A program made the translations under genes and the position numbers. From assembly GCA_027051995.1 (NCBI GenBank), contig JALUFY010000443.1:1-7027 (forward strand): a DNA stretch of 7,027 nt, read 5' to 3'. Below the pieces are notes generated by a model. That model made no database searches. It was not told where the DNA came from and was given only the letters and a program-made list of their open reading frames with translations. Numbering within the stretch: the stretch's first letter is position 1; every line of letters begins with the position of its first letter. Origin of the DNA: Hyphomicrobiales bacterium (GTDB lineage Bacteria; Pseudomonadota; Alphaproteobacteria; Rhizobiales; Aestuariivirgaceae). Of the stretch, positions 1 to 5,865 are shown one piece after another.

Positions 1-2
1 GC

Positions 3-470
3 AAGCTGGCGCGCACGACTCTGAAGACCAGCTTCTGGGGCGATGTTTTCGATCACGGCATCGACCTGATCCATCCGCCCTTCTGGTATGCCGCCTGGGG
101 GCTGGGACTGGCCAGGGCCGGGTTCGACATGCCCTGGCGGACCTGGTGGACGGCCATGTGGGTGATCCTCATCGGCTATGTGCTGCAAAGGGTGATGGAG
201 GGCGTGGCCATCAAGTGGCTGGGGCTGGAAATCCACATCTGGCGGCGCATCGACACCTTCTTCCGCGAGATCACGGCGCGGCGCAATCCGAACCTGGTCA
301 TTCTCACGGTGCTGGCGCTCGTGGAGCGGCCCGATCTGGGCTTTCTCGCCGTCGCCTGGTGGACGGGCATCTGCCTTGTGCTGCACGGCGTGCAGATCAT
401 CATGGCCTTCGCCGAGAAGCGCCGCGAGGGGCGGTTGTCCTCATGGATGACGAGGGACGATCAGGCATGA
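3..470 (+). CDS. CDP-alcohol phosphatidyltransferase family protein (5' partial)
   Basis: The window opens inside the family signature DG-x2-AR-x8-G-x3-D-x3-D. The first codons read K-L-A-R, then eight residues, then G-D-V-F-D-H-G-I-D at positions 39-65. This keeps the Gly and both downstream metal-binding Asp residues; the preceding DG would lie just before base 1, and bases 1-2 (gc) fit the end of a Gly codon. The rest (155 residues seen) is rich in Trp and hydrophobic residues, with likely membrane helices near visible residues 50-65 and 110-136, and a basic tail. The family transfers a phosphatidyl group from a CDP-lipid to an alcohol in the inner membrane. The acceptor (glycerol phosphate, choline, inositol phosphate or other) cannot be told from this part. 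Its stop overlaps the start of the lipid kinase downstream (ATGA), so the two are probably translationally coupled. The family call is firm; the substrate is unknown. Confidence 0.88.
   Translation, partial: KLARTTLKTSFWGDVFDHGIDLIHPPFWYAAWGLGLARAGFDMPWRTWWTAMWVILIGYVLQRVMEGVAIKWLGLEIHIWRRIDTFFREITARRNPNLVILTVLALVERPDLGFLAVAWWTGICLVLHGVQIIMAFAEKRREGRLSSWMTRDDQA
452..457 (+). promoter_or_regulatory. Ribosome-binding site of the lipid kinase gene
   Basis: GAGGGA lies nine bases before the ATG at 467, inside the end of the upstream coding region. It decides the start of the kinase gene and rejects the much longer open frame that begins at 146, which would overlap the phosphatidyltransferase. 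Confidence 0.6.
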
Positions 471-1435
471 GCGCGGGCGTCATCATCAATCCGGCGGCGG
501 GCGGGCGCAATGAAAAGGGCCTTGCCCTGGCGCGCATGCTGGAGGGGAGCAGGGATGCGGACGTGGAGGTGCTGGAGCGCTTCGAGCAGCTGTTCCCGGC
601 GCTGGAGCGCTTCGCGAAGTCAGGCATCGAGGCGCTTTTCATCTCCTCCGGCGATGGCACGGTGCAGGAAATCCAGACGCGCATCGCCGAGGACGGGCGC
701 TTTGCGCAAATGCCCGCCCTTTGCCTTCTGCCGCATGGCACGACGAACATGACGGCGGCCGATCTGGGTTTCAGAAGCAAATCCCTGCGCATGCAGCGCG
801 ACTATATCCAGTTTCGCGGCTGGCGCGGGCAGATGGCGAAACGGGCCAGGCGGCCGACGCTGCGCATCGCCAACCCGGCGGATGGCAAGGCGCGCCACGG
901 GATGTTCCTGGGCGGCGGAGCCATCGCGGCGGCGACGCTCTATTGCCAGAGCGCCTATAACGCAAAGGGCGTGCGCGGGCAGAAGGCGGCGCTTGCCACC
1001 TTCGCCAAGGCGGCGGGCAAGGCGCTGTTCGGAGGCCGCGCCCGGGCGGATGACGAAAGCCGCTTTGACCGGCCCTTTCCGATGACCGTGCGCCACGGCG
1101 GAGACATCCTCGCGCGCGGCGATCAGCTGGCCATTCTGGCGACGACGCTGGAGAAGCTGGTGCTCGGGGCGCGGCCCTTCTGGGGCGGGCGCGGCGGCGA
1201 TGTGCGGTTGTCCCTGTTCGGCTATCCGCCGCCGTTTCTGCCGCGCTGGCTGCCCTTCGTGCTCTATGGCGGCGAGGGGCGCAAGATGCCGGCTGGCATG
1301 ACGAGCCTGTGCTTGGAGGCATTCGAAGTGGAGACGCAAAGCGGCTTCGTGCTGGATGGCGAACCGTTCGATCCGCCCGAAAGCGCGCCCCTGCGCGTCT
1401 CGCGCGGAGCGGATTTTACCTATCTGCTGGGGTAA
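467..1435 (+). CDS. Diacylglycerol kinase family lipid kinase
   Basis: A 322-residue protein of the DAGK/YegS/sphingosine-kinase-like fold. Family members phosphorylate lipids such as diacylglycerol with ATP, giving phosphatidate at the inner membrane. Visible motifs in order: the N-terminal nucleotide-binding segment VIINPAAGGRNEKG (residues 5-18); SSGDGTVQE (60-68), the counterpart of GGDGT with the first Gly replaced by Ser; PHGTTNMTAADLG (89-101), the counterpart of P-x-GT-x-N-D with Met in place of the Asp; and near the C-terminus FVLDGEPF, the usual closing motif of the family. Length is normal. The start at 467 is chosen because the conserved NP-x-G motif begins seven residues later, a GAGGGA ribosome-binding site lies at 452-457, and the ATGA overlap with the upstream gene is typical of an operon. 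The true lipid substrate is inferred from its neighbours. Confidence 0.88.
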   Translation: MSAGVIINPAAGGRNEKGLALARMLEGSRDADVEVLERFEQLFPALERFAKSGIEALFISSGDGTVQEIQTRIAEDGRFAQMPALCLLPHGTTNMTAADLGFRSKSLRMQRDYIQFRGWRGQMAKRARRPTLRIANPADGKARHGMFLGGGAIAAATLYCQSAYNAKGVRGQKAALATFAKAAGKALFGGRARADDESRFDRPFPMTVRHGGDILARGDQLAILATTLEKLVLGARPFWGGRGGDVRLSLFGYPPPFLPRWLPFVLYGGEGRKMPAGMTSLCLEAFEVETQSGFVLDGEPFDPPESAPLRVSRGADFTYLLG

Positions 1436-1440
1436 CGGCG

Positions 1441-2352
1441 ATGCCTGCGGCTGATGACACATTGCGGGAACTGGCGGCCAAAGAAACGGCCAGACCCGTG
1501 CCCGGCGAGATCGCGGCATTGGCGGAGGCCGCGCGGGCGCGCCATACGGCGGGGGGCGGCGTGCGCGCGGTGCTCGCCTATGGCTCGACGCTGCGCGGCG
1601 TGGACACGCGCGAGAGCCTGGTCGATCTCTATGTGCTGACGCAAGACTTCAGGGCGGTGAGCGCCAATCCGCTCTCGCGCCTCGGGTGCCGTATCGCGCC
1701 GCCCAATGTCTATTATCTGGAGGCGGCGTTCGAGGAGCAAACCTGGCGGGCGAAATACGCCTGCCTGCCGCTTGCGCAATTCGCCCGCTGGATGGAAGCG
1801 GATGTGTCCAATCCCTATTTCTGGGCGCGTTTTTCCCAGCCGTGCCGCATTGTCTGGGCGCGTGACGAAGCGGCGCGGGAAGAGGTGCTGGCGGCGCTGG
1901 CGCGGGCGGTGAAAACCATGATCGCCGCCGGGCTCTCCGTCTCCGCGCCGGGGGACAGCTGGCGCGAAATCTGGCGCAAGGGGCTCATCGCCACCTATGG
2001 CAGCGAGCTGCGCGTGGAGACGGCGGACCGCGCGGCGATGATCGTGGAGCGCAACGCGCAATGGTGCGAGCAGACGGCGGCGGCCGTTCTGGGGGCGGAT
2101 TTCGTTGCCGGAGAAGCCGGGCGGGGCCGGGGCGCGAACTGGCGGTGGCGCCAGCTGGCGGGCAAGGGCTGGTCGGCGCTCCGTCTGGCCAAGGCGGCCT
2201 TTACCTTCACCGGCGGGGCGGAGTATCTGGCCTGGAAGGTGGAGCGGCATTCGGGCGTGAAGGTGGAGCTGACGGACTTTCAGCGCCGCCATCCGCTGAT
2301 CGCTTCCATCCGTCTGCTGCCGGAACTGCTGCGCAAGGGCGTCATCCGCTGA
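1441..2352 (+). CDS. Tam41-like putative phosphatidate cytidylyltransferase (CDP-diacylglycerol synthase)
   Basis: A 303-residue soluble-looking protein that I match, by eye, to the Tam41/Mmp37 family. Tam41 makes CDP-diacylglycerol from phosphatidate and CTP on the matrix side of the mitochondrial inner membrane. Matching landmarks in order: AYGST (46-50) with VDLYVL (61-66), the nucleotidyltransferase GS...D pattern in the single-Asp form seen in Tam41 (YGSG...LDFVF); APPNVYY (86-92), like the GVYYN segment; KYACLPLAQFARW (105-117), followed by WARFSQPCRIVW (128-139), like KYGVI...W...GRLQKPVKII; then AVKTMIAAGL (156-165) and a GLIATYGSELRVE segment (181-193) before a helical C-terminus ending GGAEYLAWKVERHSG and a basic tail. 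Start 1441 follows the kinase stop by five bases. Position beside a lipid kinase and a CDP-alcohol phosphatidyltransferase supports the role. At minimum it is a nucleotidyltransferase-like hypothetical protein. Confidence 0.62.
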   Translation: MPAADDTLRELAAKETARPVPGEIAALAEAARARHTAGGGVRAVLAYGSTLRGVDTRESLVDLYVLTQDFRAVSANPLSRLGCRIAPPNVYYLEAAFEEQTWRAKYACLPLAQFARWMEADVSNPYFWARFSQPCRIVWARDEAAREEVLAALARAVKTMIAAGLSVSAPGDSWREIWRKGLIATYGSELRVETADRAAMIVERNAQWCEQTAAAVLGADFVAGEAGRGRGANWRWRQLAGKGWSALRLAKAAFTFTGGAEYLAWKVERHSGVKVELTDFQRRHPLIASIRLLPELLRKGVIR

Positions 2353-2354
2353 AA

Positions 2355-2394
2355 AGGCGGGATGCGGGGATCAGGCGCGGCGCTTTTCCCGCCT
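2355..2394. repeat. Inverted repeat at the convergent gene junction
   Basis: AGGCGGGA at 2355-2362 pairs perfectly with TCCCGCCT at 2387-2394 across a 24-base loop. It begins three bases after the Tam41-like stop codon, and its right arm lies in the last codons of the opposing GGDEF-EAL gene. A shorter alternative, CAGGCG (2372-2377) with CGCCTG (2390-2395), competes with it. It could slow transcription at the convergent end, but neither strand has a T-run after the stem, so it is not a canonical intrinsic terminator. Confidence 0.3.
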
Positions 2395-4383
2395 GTCCTG
2401 ATTGGCGGAGGCGGCGGGGCCGTTGTGTTTGCGCCAGTCATCAAGAACCATGGCGGCCAGCTCCGTGGCGGGGACGGGCTTGCCGAAGAGGTAGCCCTGG
2501 CCGGTGGCGCAGCGCAGCTTGCGCAGCCAGGCGGCCTGTTCTTCCGTTTCGATGCCCTCCGCCGTGACCGGGATGTTCAGGGCGCGGGCCATGAGCAGCA
2601 TGGCGCGCAGGATGGAGCGGGCCTGGGCGGAGTCCTTCATGGCGGAGACGAAGGAGCGGTCGATCTTCAGCTTGTCGAAGGGGAAGCGCCACAGATAATT
2701 GAGCGACGAATAGCCGGTGCCGAAATCGTCCAGCACGATGTTGACGCCCATGTCCTTGAGCGCCTTCAGCTGCTCCATGATGAAGGGCGAATCGTCGAGC
2801 ATCAGGTTCTCGGTCACCTCGGCTTCCAGACGCTCGGGCGCCAGGCCGGTTTCGGCGAGGATTTCGCGGATCATGCCGACGAGATTGCCCGACTGGAACT
2901 GCGATGGTGAAAGGTTGACGGCGATGCGCAGGTGATCCGGCCATTGCGCGGCGGCCCGGCAGCCCTCGCGCAGGGCGAAAGCGCCGAGGTCCTCCATCAG
3001 ATTCAGCCGTTCGGCCATCTGGATGAACTCATCCGGTCTGACCAGACCGCCTTTCGAATCGGGCATGCGGATGAGGGCCTCGAAGCCATAAAGCGCGCCG
3101 CTGAAGAGCTTGACGAGCGGCTGGAAATGCATCTCGAAGCCATTGGTTTTCACGGCCTCTTCCACCAGCGACTCCAGCTGATGATTGCGGCGGTGTTTTT
3201 CCTCTATGCCGGGATCATAGAAGCGCAGGCGGTCGCCACCGGCGTTACTGGCCGCCCAGCAGACCATGGCGGCGCGGCGCTCCAGGCGCGCGGCGGCCGC
3301 ACCGTCATGGGGGAAGGTGACCGCCCCGATGGAGGCGGAGGGGTTGATGCAGCGGTCCTGCCAGAAGACGGGTTTTCTCAGGGCCTTCTGGATGTCCTCG
3401 CCCAGGCGCAGCGCGTGGGCGGCGCTGCTGATGCGCGCGGCGTAGGCGAATTCGTCGCCGTCCAGGCGGCAGACGATCGCTCCATCCCCGGCGATGGCTG
3501 CGAGTCTGCGGGCCGTTTCGCGCAGCACCTCATCGGCTGCGTTATAGCCGAATGTGCTGGTGACCTTGGCGAAATTGTCCAGATCAATATGCATGTAGAC
3601 CAGCATGTGCCCGCTGGCGCGCGCGCTGTCGAGAAACCCGCCGAAGCGGCGGCGGAAGCTCTGGCGGTTGAGCAGGCCGGTGAGGGCGTCCTCGCCAGAC
3701 AGACGCGAAATCCTGCGGTTGGCGTCCGAGCGGATCTGATGATAGGCGAACCATGCCAGGGAGATGGTCAAGGCGATGGCGGCCAGCGCCATGTAGATCA
3801 TGTTCTGGATGGATCCGGAAAGATCGCCATAGAGATCTCCCTGATCCAGCGTGGCGCGCAGATGGCCGATGATCTTGCCGCGCGCGTTGGGAATGGCGAC
3901 TGTCACCGTCTGGGTGCTGGCCGGTTTTTTTGCCGGCGCCGGGGCGGCTGCGGGATTGGCCAGGCGCACGGCACTGGCGGATTCGTTCTTCGCGTTCATG
4001 ACCCTGGCGGATTTTTCAGCGGGCAGGGTGGCGGCGATTCTTTCTCCGTTGGCGGCGGTAACGACAAAGCTCGTCACGTTGTAGTGGCGGGCTTCTGCCA
4101 TGAGATGCCGCTTCAGCCAGCCTTTTCTGGCTTCGCCGGACTCCATGCTGTTGCGGCGCGCGTAGTCGCTGGCGATGTGATGCGCCCAGTCCTGCATCCG
4201 GGAGAGGGCGTTCTGCCGCAGAAAGTATCTCACGCTGTTGTCTGCGGCGTCCGATCCGAAAAAGAACATGACGCCGAAAATGGCGGCCATGAGCGGCCAT
4301 GCGATCTGTCTTCTGCCGGTGATGAATTCCTGCCGCTCCAACAGCCCCTGCCTTTCCCTTTCCGCCAGGGCGGAAACCTGCAT
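2371..4383 (-). CDS. Membrane-anchored GGDEF-EAL protein, probable c-di-GMP phosphodiesterase
   Basis: 670 residues from the chosen ATG. Layout: basic cytoplasmic start; membrane helix near 28-43; a roughly 150-residue periplasmic segment of no family I recognise, with an Ala/Pro/Lys-rich stretch near 143-158; second helix near 195-215; GGDEF domain from DALTGLLNR (232-240); EAL domain from about 405. The GGDEF signature is DGDEF (308-312), the usual Lys and guanine-contacting Asn after D-x-D-x-F are Ala and Thr, and no RxxD inhibitory site precedes it, so cyclase activity is doubtful. The EAL domain keeps FEALIR (E435), N490 in NLSPSQ, E522, DDFGTGYSS (D552, D553), K573, E609 in AEGIET and Q629, consistent with active hydrolysis of c-di-GMP. 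An in-frame GTG at 4416 would add 11 residues; neither start has a strong ribosome-binding site. It is convergent with the lipid cassette and follows rpoH on the same strand. Confidence 0.9.
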   Translation of the reverse strand: MQVSALAERERQGLLERQEFITGRRQIAWPLMAAIFGVMFFFGSDAADNSVRYFLRQNALSRMQDWAHHIASDYARRNSMESGEARKGWLKRHLMAEARHYNVTSFVVTAANGERIAATLPAEKSARVMNAKNESASAVRLANPAAAPAPAKKPASTQTVTVAIPNARGKIIGHLRATLDQGDLYGDLSGSIQNMIYMALAAIALTISLAWFAYHQIRSDANRRISRLSGEDALTGLLNRQSFRRRFGGFLDSARASGHMLVYMHIDLDNFAKVTSTFGYNAADEVLRETARRLAAIAGDGAIVCRLDGDEFAYAARISSAAHALRLGEDIQKALRKPVFWQDRCINPSASIGAVTFPHDGAAAARLERRAAMVCWAASNAGGDRLRFYDPGIEEKHRRNHQLESLVEEAVKTNGFEMHFQPLVKLFSGALYGFEALIRMPDSKGGLVRPDEFIQMAERLNLMEDLGAFALREGCRAAAQWPDHLRIAVNLSPSQFQSGNLVGMIREILAETGLAPERLEAEVTENLMLDDSPFIMEQLKALKDMGVNIVLDDFGTGYSSLNYLWRFPFDKLKIDRSFVSAMKDSAQARSILRAMLLMARALNIPVTAEGIETEEQAAWLRKLRCATGQGYLFGKPVPATELAAMVLDDWRKHNGPAASANQDRREKRRA

Positions 4384-4429
4384 GTCCGCCCGCTCTTGCG
4401 GTTCGCGGCGCCCCACACGCCAAGCATTG

Positions 4430-4459
4430 TTTCACTCACTTTGCATGAGAGTAATGAAA
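4430..4459. promoter_or_regulatory. Hyphenated inverted repeat upstream of the GGDEF-EAL gene (possible operator)
   Basis: Between the rpoH stop and the GGDEF-EAL start is an AT-richer gap of about 110 bases. In it TTTCA (4430-4434) and TGAAA (4455-4459) flank CTCA (4435-4438) and TGAG (4446-4449), giving a two-part dyad around the segment CTTTGCA. The position suits an operator or promoter region for the downstream minus-strand gene. The arms are short and no convincing -35/-10 pair was found, so function is a guess. Confidence 0.22.
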
Positions 4460-4495
4460 TTTGCGTAAATGCGAATATCCGGGGAAGGGGCGGCG

Positions 4496-5485
4496 TCAGC
4501 CGACGGCGGCGCGCATGGCCTTTTGCACCTTCTCGAAGGCCCGCACCTCGATCTGGCGGATGCGCTCGCGCGAGACGCCGAATTCCTTCGAGAGATCTTC
4601 CAGGGTCAGCGGCGGCTCCTTCAGGCGGCGGGCCTCGAAGATGCGCCTTTCGCGCTCGTTGAGCTGCTCCATGGCGTCATGGAGCATTTTCATGCGCAGC
4701 TCGTGCTCCTGTTTCTCCGCCAGTTTCTCTTCCTGGCTTTCCTCCTCGTCCACCAGCCAGTCCTGCCATTCGCCGCCCTGCTCGCCATCGGAGCGCAGCG
4801 GCGCGTTGAGCGAGGCGTCGCCCGCCAGGCGGCGGTTCATGGAGATGACATCGGCCTCCGGCACGCCCAGCCGCCCGGCGATCTGCCTGACCTGCTCCGG
4901 CTTCAGGTCGCCGTCATCCAGCGCCTTGATCTGGCCCTTGATCTTGCGCAGGTTGAAGAACAGTTTTTTCTGGCTGGCGGTGGTGCCCATCTTGACCAGC
5001 GACCAGGAGCGCAGGATGTATTCCTGAATGGCCGCCTTGATCCACCACATGGCGTAGGTGGCCAGACGGAAGCCCTTGTCGGGCTCGAATCGCTTGACCG
5101 CCTGCATGAGGCCGACGTTGCCCTCCGAGATGACCTCGCCGATGGGCAGGCCATAGCCGCGATAGCCCATGGCGATCTTGGCCACCAGCCGCAGGTGTGA
5201 TGTGACCAGCTTGTGGGCGGCCTGTCGGTCGGCGTGCTCCTTCCAGCGCTTGGCCAGCATGAACTCCTCATCCGCCGAGAGAACGGGGAATTCGCGGATT
5301 TTCCGCAGATAGGCCGAAAGTCCGCCCTCGCCCGCGGGCACGGGCAGGGTCTGGCCGGTGACGCGCGGCGTGGGCAGTTTCGCGCCCTCGGCTGTGCGCG
5401 CGCTCATGATTTTGGCCTTTTCGCGGGCCTTTTCGGCCACGGTCTTGCGTTCCTTTTCCGCGTCCGTCTTTTTCCCGGTTGTCAT
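4496..5485 (-). CDS. rpoH: RNA polymerase sigma-32 factor RpoH
   Basis: A 329-residue sigma-70-family protein that directs RNA polymerase to heat-shock promoters. Visible landmarks: GEGGLSAYLRKIREFPVLS (residues 52-70), typical of alphaproteobacterial RpoH; region 2 with SHLRLVAKIAMGYRGYGLPI, SEGNVGLMQAV and the aromatic ATYAMWWIKA (residues 142-151); the RpoH-specific box QKKLFFNLR (172-180), which separates it from housekeeping sigma factors; and region 4.2 with the helix-turn-helix SKEFGVSRERIRQIEVRAFEK (about 299-319). The ATG at 5485 has a weak CGGGA seven bases ahead, and codons between it and the next ATG (5407) keep the GC-rich third position of the gene, while codons upstream of 5485 do not. 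This start gives an unusual Lys/Glu-rich 26-residue lead; the alternative at 5407, with AAGG eight bases ahead, would give 303 residues, nearer the family norm. Confidence 0.95.
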   Translation of the reverse strand: MTTGKKTDAEKERKTVAEKAREKAKIMSARTAEGAKLPTPRVTGQTLPVPAGEGGLSAYLRKIREFPVLSADEEFMLAKRWKEHADRQAAHKLVTSHLRLVAKIAMGYRGYGLPIGEVISEGNVGLMQAVKRFEPDKGFRLATYAMWWIKAAIQEYILRSWSLVKMGTTASQKKLFFNLRKIKGQIKALDDGDLKPEQVRQIAGRLGVPEADVISMNRRLAGDASLNAPLRSDGEQGGEWQDWLVDEEESQEEKLAEKQEHELRMKMLHDAMEQLNERERRIFEARRLKEPPLTLEDLSKEFGVSRERIRQIEVRAFEKVQKAMRAAVG

Positions 5486-5589
5486 GAAATATCCCGATGG
5501 CTGGTCGAAAAGGCATGAGCGCCGCGCTGCGGACAGCATAGCACCGGCGGCGCGAAAAAGCATTAGGCTCAGGCCCCATAAATCACGCG

Positions 5590-5604
5590 GCGCCAGACTG
5601 GCGC
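5590..5604. repeat. Perfect 7+7 dyad upstream of rpoH
   Basis: GCGCCAG, one base, then CTGGCGC: a perfect inverted repeat centred on 5597, about 110 bases before the rpoH start. With a one-base centre it cannot form a hairpin loop, so it looks more like a dimeric protein-binding site than an RNA structure. The same half-site recurs at 5651-5657 and, shortened, at 5766-5770 and 5797-5802. Confidence 0.45.
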
Positions 5605-5657
5605 AAAAACAATGAGAAGGCAAAGGGTTATTGTTGATTCAGCGGTTTTTGCGCCAG
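5598..5657. repeat. 13-base perfect inverted repeat, first stem of the structured region
   Basis: CTGGCGCAAAAAC at 5598-5610 is the exact reverse complement of GTTTTTGCGCCAG at 5645-5657, with a 34-base spacer. Inside it CAAT (5610-5613) can alternatively pair with ATTG (5630-5633). The left arm shares bases with the dyad at 5590-5604, and the right arm can also pair with CTGGC at 5766-5770, so mutually exclusive folds are possible. It may be an RNA stem or the terminal repeats of a tiny mobile element. Confidence 0.5.
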
Positions 5658-5667
5658 CCCCTTCGGG

Positions 5668-5765
5668 CGGTGTTTTCGCTGCATATCGCCGGCCTTTCTT
5701 TCTTGCCAATGCCACAAGGTATTGCCTGCGAAAGAAAGTCCCGGCGCTATTTTGCGAAAACGCCG
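5668..5765. repeat. Long imperfect palindrome, possible structured RNA or MITE-like element
   Basis: A multi-segment stem visible on either strand. CGGTGTTTTCGC (5668-5679) pairs with GCGAAAACGCCG (5754-5765) with one G-T pair. Then ATA and CGCCGG (5683-5692) pair with CCGGCG and TAT (5741-5750) with one mismatch, CTTTCTTTC (5694-5702) pairs perfectly with GAAAGAAAG (5730-5738), and CAATGCC (5707-5713) pairs with GGTATTG (5718-5724) with one G-T pair around the loop ACAA. Outside it, GCCAG (5653-5657) can pair with CTGGC (5766-5770), leaving the small hairpin CCC-CTTC-GGG as a side arm. Read with the rpoH gene it would lie about 180-280 bases upstream of the start codon. No known RNA family was recognised. 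Confidence 0.55.
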
Positions 5766-5865
5766 CTGGCATCCACGTTATTTATGAGTCCTGAGCCTGG
5801 CGTATCTATCTGGGCGGTGAAAACGGGATTTCAAGGATGTCCGCAATGTTTACCCCGCCGCCCGC

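Larger units (their letters stand above)
5486..5865. other. Gene-free region between rluD and rpoH
   Basis: 380 bases without a convincing gene, visibly less GC-rich than the flanking genes. Short open frames on both strands (for example 5612-5794 plus and 5569-5772 minus) have no recognisable product, poor codon bias and no good ribosome-binding site. The stretch should hold the rpoH promoter and leader on the minus strand; a TATGCT-like hexamer occurs on that strand near 5534-5539, but no matching -35 box is clear. Its main content is the set of inverted repeats at 5590-5770, listed separately. No T-tract terminator for rluD was found. Confidence 0.7.

Noticed and set aside
146..466. Longer upstream start for the lipid kinase
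   Set aside because: It would overlap nearly all of the phosphatidyltransferase in another frame and encode a Gly/Ala/His/Arg-rich stretch with no match to the family. The ATG at 467 sits just before the conserved NP-x-G motif.
1309..1440. Upstream start for the Tam41-like gene
   Set aside because: It would overlap the last 127 bases of the kinase gene, including its conserved FVLDGEPF region. The ATG at 1441 gives normal operon spacing.
620..1519. 299-codon minus-strand open frame opposite the lipid kinase
   Set aside because: It is antisense to a gene with kinase motifs, rich in Arg/Ala/Pro/His, and has no recognisable domain.
2932..4662. 576-codon plus-strand open frame opposite the GGDEF-EAL gene
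   Set aside because: It lies antisense to a gene with clear domain motifs and runs into rpoH. The translation is low-complexity and Gly/Ala/Arg-rich with no family signature, as expected from the complement of a GC-rich gene.
5486..5623. Upstream ATG at 5623 for rpoH
   Set aside because: Codons between 5623 and 5485 lose the GC-rich third-position bias of the gene and encode Cys-rich residues unlike any RpoH N-terminus.
5657..5676. GCCC-CTTC-GGGC hairpin followed by a short TTTT as a plus-strand terminator
   Set aside because: The stem is only four pairs, the T-run is interrupted, and no plus-strand gene ends nearby. It fits better as a side arm of the larger fold.
5612..5794. 60-codon plus-strand open frame in the rluD-rpoH gap
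   Set aside because: It has no recognisable product, its codon usage is unlike the neighbours, and it covers the long palindrome, which explains its composition better.
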